38,655 bases of DNA from Ferruginibacter sp. (lineage in GTDB: Bacteria; Bacteroidota; Bacteroidia; Chitinophagales; Chitinophagaceae), in the NCBI RefSeq assembly GCF_028288465.1, contig NZ_JAQBNR010000025.1, positions 1 to 38,655 of the forward strand. The letters are read 5' to 3'. The translations under genes were made by a program, and so were the position numbers. Under the pieces are notes generated by a model. The model was not told where the DNA came from. It was given only the letters and a program-made list of their open reading frames with translations, and did not search any database. This document shows positions 27,975 through 36,127 of this stretch, piece after piece. Each line of letters begins with the position of its first letter. The first letter of the stretch is position 1.

Positions 27975-28463
27975 ATGTCGCAAAATATAAAGCAGGCCGC
28001 TATTAAAGCAATACTGGGTGAATATCAGAAGGCAGTGAATGCATTGCGGGAACTTATCATGCCCCTGGACTCCCTTACATTAACAACAATTGTGGACGCT
28101 GGTACAACGGATGCGAATTGCCGGTCTATTCAAACCATACTGGCTCATGTTGTCCACTCCGGATACGGTTATGCTGTCTATATCCGCAAACATAAAAATT
28201 TTCCGGGCAATAGACCTGAAAAGAAACTACGCTTTACAGCCGTAGAATACAAAAGCGATCTCGGCAAGCTGCTGCAATTTACTGACAGTACCTTCGGGGA
28301 AATTACTGACGATGAGCTGGAAGAAATGAACAACGAAAAAAAGTTGCTTACCGGCTGGGGCCAGCGCTATGATATAGAACAAATGATGGAACACGCGATA
28401 GTACATGTTTTGCGGCACAGGCGGCAGATAGAAAATTTTGTAGAAATCATTAAAGGACGCTAG
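27975..28463 (+). CDS. DinB-like four-helix protein
   Basis: The 162-residue cytoplasmic protein is predicted to be a DinB/YfiT-type four-helix bundle. The metal-binding histidines expected for this fold are visible: His58 or His61 in ILAHVVHSG, and His140, His144 and His148 in MEHAIVHVLRHRRQ. Members include thiol transferases and metal-dependent hydrolases, but most are uncharacterised. It follows the DUF3237 gene by 67 bp on the same strand. Its place between sugar-cleaving enzymes is unusual and may simply be passive. Function is not assignable from sequence. Confidence 0.85.
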   Translation: MSQNIKQAAIKAILGEYQKAVNALRELIMPLDSLTLTTIVDAGTTDANCRSIQTILAHVVHSGYGYAVYIRKHKNFPGNRPEKKLRFTAVEYKSDLGKLLQFTDSTFGEITDDELEEMNNEKKLLTGWGQRYDIEQMMEHAIVHVLRHRRQIENFVEIIKGR

Positions 28464-28806
28464 CAACAAATATGGACAGCATCCTTTAAAGATATTGTAT
28501 TCCGCTAAAAGCAATGTGAATAGGTCAGGAAATTTTTATACGGGTCTTATATAGCATATCTCCTGGAACAAGAACAAAAGAAAATTTTTATTTTTTTGCG
28601 AAGAAACAGCTGACTTAGTGCCATCACGGTAAAAAAATCTTATAATTAATGTTCATTTAATAGCATAAAGAAAAAATGATACGAAGCAGGGAACGGAGAA
28701 CTGGATTTTTTAAACCGCTTGCATAAGATGCTTAACAGGATAAAAAAACCTTCCTGTTTCATTACAAATACAGAACTTAGCAACTCAAAAATTTAAACGA
28801 TTTCAT
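28464..28806. other. 343-bp intergenic region
   Basis: The gap separates the DinB-like gene from the TIM-barrel lipoprotein gene. It is AT-rich with several A-runs. An inverted repeat AACAGGA/TCCTGTT at 28734-28758 with an 11-nt loop lies about 49 bp before the next ATG, without an adjoining T-run. No reading frame or clear promoter pair was found; a separate promoter for the downstream gene is likely because of the length. Confidence 0.4.
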
Positions 28807-29694
28807 ATGAAGAAACTGATCTTGCCTGTACTCGCACTTAGTACAATATTGGCTGCCTGCAATAACGGTACGCAAAAAACGACCACTGAAAGCGTTGACA
28901 GCACAGCATCCACCTCTACGGTTGATCCTGCCAAAGACTGGAAATTTGGTGTTGCCCTGTGGACATTCCATACTTTTAATTTTCCGCAATCGCTGGACAA
29001 AGTGGATAGCGCAGGTATCGTTTACATCGAGCCTAATACATTTCATAAAGCCGGACCTGAATTAAAAGATACACTCGTTGGCCAACTGTCGCTTGCCGGT
29101 ATTGATAAACTAAAAGCGCTGATAGGGCAAAAAGGGCTGAAGATGGAGTCCATTTATATCAATGGAGATTCCACTCTTCTCTCCTGGAAAAAACAATTTG
29201 AGATTGCCAAACAGTTTGGCGTGCAGTTCGTCACCACCGAACCACCATTAAACATGTGGGACAGCATCGATAGCCTTGCAGGTGCATATGGTGTAAAGGT
29301 TGCTATTCATGAACACTGGAAAGGCATGAGCCACTACTGGAATCCCGATACGGTATTACTGGCCATTAAAGGACATCCAAATTTTGGAGCCTGTGCAGAT
29401 TTAGGCCACTGGCCAAAAAGCGGCATCAATCCGTTGGAGGGCATCAAAAAATTAAGCGGTCACATTATCGGCATACATTTAAAAGATATAGCAAAATATG
29501 ATGACCCGACATTAAGAGACGTTCCGGTAGGTACGGGTGTTGTAGATTTCCCAGCCATTTTTGCAGAGTTGAAAAAGCAAAATTTCAAAGGCCATATTTA
29601 TATTGAAAGAGACGCGGAAGATTTGCCAAGCAATCTTCCTTCAGTAATTAATACAGTGAAATATTATAATGATCAGATTGCAAAGCTGAAATAA
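28807..29694 (+). CDS. Lipoprotein sugar isomerase/epimerase-like TIM barrel
   Basis: The 295-residue protein has a lipoprotein signal with Cys18 (ILAAC), a Ser/Thr-rich linker to about residue 42, and a xylose-isomerase-like (AP endonuclease 2 family) TIM barrel. The expected metal ligands are in place: Glu145 (VTTEPP), Asp198 and His201 (CADLGHW), His224 (GIHLKD) and Glu267 (IYIERD). Such enzymes isomerise or epimerise keto sugars or act as dehydratases. The lipid anchor places it in the periplasm or at the surface rather than in the cytoplasm. It could act on sugars released by the flanking rhamnosidases. The true substrate is unknown. A strong terminator follows at 29709. Confidence 0.88.
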   Translation: MKKLILPVLALSTILAACNNGTQKTTTESVDSTASTSTVDPAKDWKFGVALWTFHTFNFPQSLDKVDSAGIVYIEPNTFHKAGPELKDTLVGQLSLAGIDKLKALIGQKGLKMESIYINGDSTLLSWKKQFEIAKQFGVQFVTTEPPLNMWDSIDSLAGAYGVKVAIHEHWKGMSHYWNPDTVLLAIKGHPNFGACADLGHWPKSGINPLEGIKKLSGHIIGIHLKDIAKYDDPTLRDVPVGTGVVDFPAIFAELKKQNFKGHIYIERDAEDLPSNLPSVINTVKYYNDQIAKLK

Positions 29695-29708
29695 ATTATT
29701 AAATACAA

Positions 29709-29761
29709 ATGATGCGAAGCGGACAATATTGTTTACAATTTTGTTTCTGCTTCGCATTTTA
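29709..29761 (+). terminator. Intrinsic terminator after the TIM-barrel gene
   Basis: ATGCGAAGC (29712-29720) pairs with GCTTCGCAT (29749-29757), and further inner pairing (GGACAA with TTGTTTCT, partly mismatched) extends the stem. TTTT follows the 3' arm. It lies 15 bp after the stop codon at 29694. Confidence 0.75.
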
Positions 29762-29916
29762 ATTTGTTTGAAAATATTGCAATCGATAGATGATGATTTT
29801 AAAAGAATCAGAAAGTCTGACGTAATTTGAATTGTTACCAAAGACGATATCAAAATTTAGTTTGCTTACCCTTCGATCGCACACGATTATTAATTTACAC
29901 TTGCTACCTTCAATTT

Positions 29917-32310
29917 ATGAATACAAACTCACGTGTTGTTACACTTCTTTTCAGCCTTTTTTTTTACACCACCACCCAAGCGCAGATCCTCAGCGAAGCA
30001 TTGATGCAACATCCATGGAAAGCCCAATGGATTGCGGCGAAGGATGCGCCGCCAAAAGATTACGGGGTTTATAAATTCCGTAAAAACTTTGAGCTAACGG
30101 CAAAGCCAGCTTCTTTTGTGGTGCATGTATCCGCAGATAACCGGTATAAATTATTTGTAAATGAACAATTGGTTTCTCTCGGGCCTGCCAGAGGTGATTT
30201 ATATTTCTGGAATTTTGAAACAGTGGACATTGCCAGCTATTTGCAGGCTGGTAAAAATACAATTGCGGCATTGGTTTGGAATGATGGCAAGCAAAAGCCC
30301 GAGGCGCAGATTACTTTTATGACAGGTTTTATTTTGCAGGGCAACAGCGGTGCGGAAGAAATAGTCAACACCAACGCAACCTGGAAAAGTATTAAAGACA
30401 GCAGCTATGCACCGCTTGAAACACATGTTCCCGGTTACTATGTGGCAGGTCCGGGGGAAGTGGTACAGATGAAAGATCATGTGAAGGGATGGCAACAAAT
30501 AAACTATGATGACACCAAATGGCAATCATCCAGGTCAATTGGCAGTGGCTTAACAAAGGATGCAGCACGGGATTCAAGAGGGTGGATGCTGGTGCCATCG
30601 CCCTTGCCACCAATGGAATTAAAAATGCAGCGCTTGTCTGCTCTGCGCAAGACAGAGGGTATCCCGGCGCCAGTCAATTTTCCCGCGGTAAAAGCAGCTT
30701 TTACCATACCTGCCAATACAACCGCAACCTTATTGTTAGATCAGGGCTTTTTAACCAATGCTTATCCCACACTGCTTTTTAGTAAAGGAAACAATGCAGG
30801 TATTTCTCTGTCGTATGCCGAAGCCTTGTATTCAAAAGAAAATGAAAAAACTAAATCGGGCAGGGGAAAAGGTAACCGAAATGAGGTGGATGGAAAAATC
30901 TTTATCGGCAAGATTGATAGCATTGTTGCCGATGGATCAGACGGACAGCAATACACTTCCCTTTGGTGGCGTACTTACCGGTACATACAGCTAAGGGTAA
31001 CGACTAAAGATGAACCGCTGGTAATTGATGATATCTACGGCACATTTACGGGTTATCCATTTGTGCAAAAAACAAGTTTTCAATCGGGCAATACAGTGGA
31101 TGATAAGATACTGGAAATTGGCTGGCGCACCGCAAGGCTTTGTGCTTTTGAAACCTATATGGATTGTCCCTTTTATGAACAGTTGCAATATATTGGCGAT
31201 GCCCGTATACAGGCGTTGGTTACATTATACAATACCAGTGATGACCGGTTGGTTAGAAATGCGTTAACGCTCATGGATCACAGCCGCATTGCGGAAGGCA
31301 TAACCCTGAGTCGCTACCCGACAGATCTGCAGCAACAGATTCCAACTTTTTCTTTGTGTTGGATCGGCATGTTGCACGATTACTGGATGTACCGGCCAGA
31401 TGCCAATTTTATAAAAGACAAACTACCGGGAGAACGGCAGGTGTTGAATTTCTTTCAGCATTATCAAACGGCAGATGGCTCTTTAAAAGACGTGCCCTAC
31501 TGGATTTTTTCAGACTGGGTAGAGCATCGCAGGGGCTGGGATTATGGGCAGGCGCCCATCGGTAAATCAGGCTATTCAGCCGTGCTGGATCTGCAGTTAA
31601 TGTGGACATACAAAGTGGCTGCAGAAATGGAAGCTGCCATCGGTTTTATGGATTATGCAAAACTCTATAACAGGAAAGCGGCACAATTAAAACAGACCAT
31701 TCAAAAAAAATACTGGGATAAAACAAGACTGCTGTATGCAGATACAGAAGATAAAGATTTGTTCTCTCAGCACACTAATTCACTGGCCGTTCTTGCAGGA
31801 ATGATCACCGGAAAAGAAGCAATCGTGTTGGGTGAGAAATTATTATCAGATACATCCATGGCACAGGCATCTATCTACTTTAAATATTATTTGCACCAGG
31901 CACTGATAAAAGCAGGCCTTGGAAATGACTATTCAAAATGGCTGGGCAAGTGGCAGGAAAACATTGATTTGGGGATGACCACCTGGGCCGAGATGTCGGA
32001 CGTCAGCGGCACCCGATCTGATTGCCACGCCTGGGGCAGCAGCCCAAATATTGAATTTTATAGAACTATTTTAGGGATCGATTCTGATGCGCCCGGCTTT
32101 GCGAAAGTGAAGATAGAACCGCATCTGGGAAAGCTTAAGAATGTCAGCGGATCAATGCCGCATCCGAATGGCATAATAAGTACCAACTATAAAAACGAAA
32201 ACAATAAATGGACAGTTGAAATCAGTCTTCCTGTTAATACTGCAGGGTACTTGGTATGGAAAGGAAAAACATTACTTTTAAAAAGCGGTGTAAATAAGTT
32301 CAACTTTTAA
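29917..32310 (+). CDS. GH78-like alpha-L-rhamnosidase, short form 2
   Basis: The ATG at 29917 (MNTNSRVVTLLFSL) gives a proper signal peptide with cleavage after TTTQA, so it is preferred over an in-frame TTG at 29827. The 797-residue product is a paralogue of the enzyme at 24969, aligning from YGVYKFRKNFEL to the C-terminal HPNGIISTNYKN. The catalytic motif is DCPFYEQLQYIGD with Asp416, Glu421 and Asp428, and the candidate base is Glu692 in TTWAEMSD before SDCHAWGSSP. An N-terminal beta-sandwich (VVHVSADNRYKLFVNE) precedes the (alpha/alpha)6 barrel. It starts its own transcription unit after the terminator at 29709 and is followed 148 bp later by the full-length GH78 enzyme. A second rhamnosidase of the same subgroup suggests different linkage or aglycone preferences. 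Confidence 0.88.
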   Translation: MNTNSRVVTLLFSLFFYTTTQAQILSEALMQHPWKAQWIAAKDAPPKDYGVYKFRKNFELTAKPASFVVHVSADNRYKLFVNEQLVSLGPARGDLYFWNFETVDIASYLQAGKNTIAALVWNDGKQKPEAQITFMTGFILQGNSGAEEIVNTNATWKSIKDSSYAPLETHVPGYYVAGPGEVVQMKDHVKGWQQINYDDTKWQSSRSIGSGLTKDAARDSRGWMLVPSPLPPMELKMQRLSALRKTEGIPAPVNFPAVKAAFTIPANTTATLLLDQGFLTNAYPTLLFSKGNNAGISLSYAEALYSKENEKTKSGRGKGNRNEVDGKIFIGKIDSIVADGSDGQQYTSLWWRTYRYIQLRVTTKDEPLVIDDIYGTFTGYPFVQKTSFQSGNTVDDKILEIGWRTARLCAFETYMDCPFYEQLQYIGDARIQALVTLYNTSDDRLVRNALTLMDHSRIAEGITLSRYPTDLQQQIPTFSLCWIGMLHDYWMYRPDANFIKDKLPGERQVLNFFQHYQTADGSLKDVPYWIFSDWVEHRRGWDYGQAPIGKSGYSAVLDLQLMWTYKVAAEMEAAIGFMDYAKLYNRKAAQLKQTIQKKYWDKTRLLYADTEDKDLFSQHTNSLAVLAGMITGKEAIVLGEKLLSDTSMAQASIYFKYYLHQALIKAGLGNDYSKWLGKWQENIDLGMTTWAEMSDVSGTRSDCHAWGSSPNIEFYRTILGIDSDAPGFAKVKIEPHLGKLKNVSGSMPHPNGIISTNYKNENNKWTVEISLPVNTAGYLVWKGKTLLLKSGVNKFNF

Positions 32311-32458
32311 TTCCTTCATAGTAAGGAGATGGGGTTAAATTGTAGGTTAATTCTGCTGATGTCGAACAGGCAATTGCATGTCATGACAGCACAGGATAGT
32401 TATCAATGCGTTATCTTGTACTTTCACCAATCATTATACAATCAACCTTATACTTGCC

Positions 32459-35161
32459 ATGAAAAAAATTACTTTCTCTGCTCTCCTTCAATTATGCCTG
32501 CTCATGAGCTTTGCGCAAATAAAAGTGCAGGGACTACTGACTGAAAATTTTACCAATCCCATTGCGCTTGGTGTACAAGTCCCACGCTTTAGTTGGCAAC
32601 TTGTTGCAGAAAAAAGAAACACAATGCAAACCGCATACGAGATCAATGTAACAACCGACAAAGGATCTGCATGGAAATCAGGAAAAATTTCAGGTAGTCA
32701 GTCTGTACAGATTAACTATGCCGGAACCCCTTTGCAGAGCGATCAAAAATATACCTGGAAAGTGCGGGTTTGGGACAATAATGGCAAAGCTTCTCCCTGG
32801 AGTGAAGCAGCTTCTTTTAAAATGGGATTGCTAAACACCGCCGACTGGAAAGCCAAATGGATTGAAGCCGGTTATGTTGAAGACTCCATTAACAGGCCCG
32901 CCATCTTATTCCGCAACCAGTTTGCATTGGCTAAAAAAATAAAATCAGCCACCTTGTACATTACTGCACATGGTATGTATGAAGTACAACTAAATGGAAA
33001 ACGGGTAGGAGATGCCTACCTGGCACCGGGCTGGACAAGTTACAACAAGCGCCTGCAATACCAGGCATATGATGTAACCAATATGCTTAACAACGGTAAC
33101 AATGTAATCGGTGCAACTGTCGGCAATGGCTGGTACCGTGGCTTTTTGGCCTGGGATGATAATAAAAATATTTACGGTAAAAAGTTGGGGTTGCTGGCTC
33201 AGGTAAATGTGGTATACACTGATGGCACAACAGAAGCTATCGTTACTGATGATAAATGGAAATCAACGAACAGTGCTATCAAGTCAGTTGAAATTTATCA
33301 TGGCGAAACTTTTGATGCAAGAGAGGAAAAAAGTGGCTGGGCTGCGATAGGTTATGATGATGGCGGATGGAAAGGCGTTAATTTATTAACGACCACATTT
33401 GATAATTTAATCTCTACCGAAAATGAGCCGGTAAAAAAACATGAAACATTTAAAGCCATTAAAGTTATTACAACGCCATCCGGCGAAAAAGTACTTGACT
33501 TTGGACAGAACCTCGTAGGCTGGGTGATTGTAAAAGCCAAAGGAAATGCAGGCGATAAAATTGTGATCAAACATGCGGAAATACTGGATAAGGCGGGCAA
33601 TTTTTATACAGAAAATTTGCGAGCTGCAAAAGCAACGGCTACTTATATTTTAAAAGGTGGCGCGGAAGAAACTTTTGAGCCGCATTTTACCTTTTATGGT
33701 TTCCGCTACATTAAGTTAGAGAATTACCCAGGCGAAATAAATCCCGATAATTTTACAGCGGTTACTTTATACTCAGATATGAAGCCGACCGGCACATTTA
33801 CTTCTTCCAATGCTTTGGTAAACCAGTTACAGCACAATATTCAGTGGGGACAACGGGGTAACTTTTTAGATGTACCAACCGATTGTCCTCAACGGGATGA
33901 ACGCCTTGGCTGGACAGGTGATGCACAGGCTTTTTCAAGAACAGCCAGCTTTAATTTTGGAGTAAACAATTTTTTTGATAAGTGGATGAAAGATGTTGCG
34001 GCCGACCAGTTAGCCGATGGCAGAATACCACATGTTATCCCGAATGTACTGGGGCCGGACAATGGCGGATCTGCAGGCTGGGCCGATGTTGCAACCATTA
34101 TTCCCTGGAACATGTACCTCGCTTATGGCGATAAAAAAATACTGGAAACACAATACCCAAGTATGAAGGCATGGGTTAAATTTATGACTGATAAAAGTAA
34201 AAACGATTTGTGGAATACAGGTTTTCATTTCGGCGACTGGTTATTCTATCGCCCCTTTGATGACAATGACGGAAGATCAGCTGTTACAGATAAATATTTA
34301 ATCGCCCAGTGCTTTTATGCCAACTCCGTTCAGTTGCTGATCAATACCAGCAAAGTATTAAATAAGGCAGACGATGAAGCAACTTATACTGCCTTGCTGA
34401 AGCGTGTAAAAGATGCCTTTTTAAAAGAGTATGTTACACCTAGCGGCAGGTTGGTATCGGGTACGCAAACAGCATATGTACTGGCTTTAAATTTTGATAT
34501 GCTTCCTGAAAATCTACGCAAACAGGCTGCTGAAAGACTCGCTGAAAACGTAAAGAGTTACGATACCCATCTAACCACTGGTTTTTTAGGTACGCCTTAT
34601 TTGTGTCATGTGCTTACAAGATTTGGCTATTCGGATATTGCATATAGTTTGTTGCTTCAGCAGGATTATCCAAGCTGGTTGTATCCTGTAAAAATGGGTG
34701 CTACAACTATATGGGAAAGATGGGACGGACAAAAGCCCGACAGTACTTTTCAAACACCCGGCATGAACTCTTTTAACCATTACGCTTATGGCGCAATCGG
34801 CGACTGGATGTACCGCCAGATGGTGGGGCTGGATACCTACGAAGATGGACCCGGCTACAAGCACATCAGGGTTAAACCACATGTTGGTGGTGGATTTACC
34901 AATGCATCCGCATCTTTACAAACTTACTACGGCACGTTAAGTAGTGGCTGGAAAACCGAAGACAATAAAATTTTGATGGACGTGGAGATACCGGCCAACA
35001 CAACAGCAACCATATATGTACCAACGACCACTGCTACAGCTGTTACAGAAAACGGTAAAGCAGTTTCAACGTTGACTGATATAAAAGTTGCCGGCACAGA
35101 AGAAGGATATGTTTTATTGCAGGTAGGTTCAGGCAAGTATCATTTTGTAATCGCGAAATAA
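32459..35161 (+). CDS. Full-length GH78 alpha-L-rhamnosidase
   Basis: The 900-residue secreted enzyme (signal peptide to residue 19, MSFAQ) has the full GH78 layout: an N-terminal fibronectin-like domain (PRFSWQLVAEKRN, about 40-125), a Bac_rhamnosid_N beta-sandwich with YITAHGMYEVQLNGKRVG and NGWYRGFLAWD, a CBM67-like domain, the (alpha/alpha)6 barrel and a C-terminal beta-domain. The catalytic motif is DCPQRDERLGWTGD with Asp475, general acid Glu481 and Asp488, the spacing of Streptomyces SaRha78A, and the base is Glu753 in TTIWERWDG. It releases terminal alpha-L-rhamnose from glycans or glycosides. It differs in motif spacing from the two short forms upstream. A terminator follows at 35224. 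Confidence 0.95.
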   Translation: MKKITFSALLQLCLLMSFAQIKVQGLLTENFTNPIALGVQVPRFSWQLVAEKRNTMQTAYEINVTTDKGSAWKSGKISGSQSVQINYAGTPLQSDQKYTWKVRVWDNNGKASPWSEAASFKMGLLNTADWKAKWIEAGYVEDSINRPAILFRNQFALAKKIKSATLYITAHGMYEVQLNGKRVGDAYLAPGWTSYNKRLQYQAYDVTNMLNNGNNVIGATVGNGWYRGFLAWDDNKNIYGKKLGLLAQVNVVYTDGTTEAIVTDDKWKSTNSAIKSVEIYHGETFDAREEKSGWAAIGYDDGGWKGVNLLTTTFDNLISTENEPVKKHETFKAIKVITTPSGEKVLDFGQNLVGWVIVKAKGNAGDKIVIKHAEILDKAGNFYTENLRAAKATATYILKGGAEETFEPHFTFYGFRYIKLENYPGEINPDNFTAVTLYSDMKPTGTFTSSNALVNQLQHNIQWGQRGNFLDVPTDCPQRDERLGWTGDAQAFSRTASFNFGVNNFFDKWMKDVAADQLADGRIPHVIPNVLGPDNGGSAGWADVATIIPWNMYLAYGDKKILETQYPSMKAWVKFMTDKSKNDLWNTGFHFGDWLFYRPFDDNDGRSAVTDKYLIAQCFYANSVQLLINTSKVLNKADDEATYTALLKRVKDAFLKEYVTPSGRLVSGTQTAYVLALNFDMLPENLRKQAAERLAENVKSYDTHLTTGFLGTPYLCHVLTRFGYSDIAYSLLLQQDYPSWLYPVKMGATTIWERWDGQKPDSTFQTPGMNSFNHYAYGAIGDWMYRQMVGLDTYEDGPGYKHIRVKPHVGGGFTNASASLQTYYGTLSSGWKTEDNKILMDVEIPANTTATIYVPTTTATAVTENGKAVSTLTDIKVAGTEEGYVLLQVGSGKYHFVIAK

Positions 35162-35223
35162 AAATTGATAACCTTAGATCAATGATAGAGTAACGAACTA
35201 AAATATTTGAAAGCTTACTAGAA

Positions 35224-35262
35224 TGGCTGCGTATATTAACATGTACGCGGCCACTTTGTTTT
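35224..35262 (+). terminator. Intrinsic terminator after the GH78 gene
   Basis: TGGCTGCGTA (35224-35233) pairs with TACGCGGCCA (35244-35253) with one G-T wobble and a 10-nt loop, followed by CTTTGTTTT. It lies 62 bp after the stop at 35161 and closes the plus-strand rhamnosidase unit. Confidence 0.75.
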
Positions 35263-35353
35263 ATGCCCTGTTCTTGTGGTTATAATTTGACGATGCAAAA
35301 ATTATATTATCACTTTTATCAATTATCAGCTATACAGCAATTAAATTACCGCA

Positions 35354-35956
35354 TCATTGTAAAACCCGGTTATTGCCTGATACTTTAATAATTTCAAGGT
35401 GATAATTTTTACTTCGCCGGTGTGTTAACTGATAGCTGTGCTTTAAAACTACGCCAACCAGTACAGCGCCGGCTGCAATACCAAGTTTGCTGCCAAGGTT
35501 TGTAAAATCCTTGACTATAATGCCGTTCACCACGTTCAGCGTAGCATAGCCGATACCCAGTGCCCTGAAAAGCCAGCCCGATTTTATCCAGTACCAGTGC
35601 TGGTGGCCTCCGTTTCTTGTAATGCTGAAACGTTCGTCCGTAAAATCAATTTGAACTCCTCTTTTGGGCAGCGACAATATATCCGTCACCGCAAAATGGT
35701 AACCACCTACATAGGTTGTATCAGAGCCCATCGTATAATACCTCACCATTACCTTGGTAAAATAGAAAGAATCATTTTCAATTTTGTTAATTATACCCTT
35801 CAGCCATTCCTTATTATTTAACTGAAAGCTGATATAGGAATCTTTATAAAAATACTGAACAGTGCGGTCGCCCTTTTTCAAAACAAGGATATCATTTTGT
35901 GCATACAGCTTTGTGTTGCAGGAAAATAAAAATAGGAGGATAGTCAGTTTAGGCAT
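35354..35956 (-). CDS. Unrecognised secreted or membrane protein
   Basis: This 200-residue protein is not recognised. The N-terminus is a Sec signal peptide (MPKLTILLFLF, cleavage near KLYAQ). The next part, about residues 25-120, is beta-rich (DSFYFTKVMVRYYTMGSD), and the C-terminal part has two hydrophobic stretches around residues 128-148 and 155-172 (LGIAAGAVLVGVVLK), followed by a basic tail. It may therefore be anchored in a membrane with its N-terminal domain outside the cytoplasm. It sits between two plus-strand transcription units and is divergent from the DUF5916 gene, with 171 bp between them. No link to the rhamnose genes can be read from the sequence. Confidence 0.75.
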   Translation of the reverse strand: MPKLTILLFLFSCNTKLYAQNDILVLKKGDRTVQYFYKDSYISFQLNNKEWLKGIINKIENDSFYFTKVMVRYYTMGSDTTYVGGYHFAVTDILSLPKRGVQIDFTDERFSITRNGGHQHWYWIKSGWLFRALGIGYATLNVVNGIIVKDFTNLGSKLGIAAGAVLVGVVLKHSYQLTHRRSKNYHLEIIKVSGNNRVLQ

Positions 35957-36003
35957 GAGTTGTAAATATATATCATGAAGCTTGTCGCCACCCCTAACGA
36001 TAT

Positions 36004-36054
36004 GTTAAACTAAGTACATGTTTAACTGACAGTAAATGCTTCATGCATTTTTTT
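36004..36054. repeat. Two inverted repeats in a divergent gap
   Basis: GTTAAAC (36004-36010) pairs with GTTTAAC (36020-36026) around a 9-nt loop. Just beyond it AAATGC (36034-36039) pairs with GCATTT (36045-36050), followed by TTTT, which looks like a short terminator. They lie between the unrecognised minus-strand gene and the DUF5916 gene, so they may be regulatory sites or a leader attenuator. Confidence 0.3.
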
Positions 36055-36127
36055 CCGGATAAACTTTCTGCATCGCCGGGTATTATTTTTTAGGAACAAA
36101 GTTGCTTTGTCAATATTTTTGTCCTGT

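Noticed and set aside
29905..29912. TACCTTCA as a -7 promoter element for the second rhamnosidase
   Set aside because: It lies 4 bp before the ATG and no TTTG or TTG is found at the right distance upstream.
29827..29916. Upstream TTG start for the second rhamnosidase
   Set aside because: It adds 30 residues in front of a good signal peptide that begins at ATG 29917.
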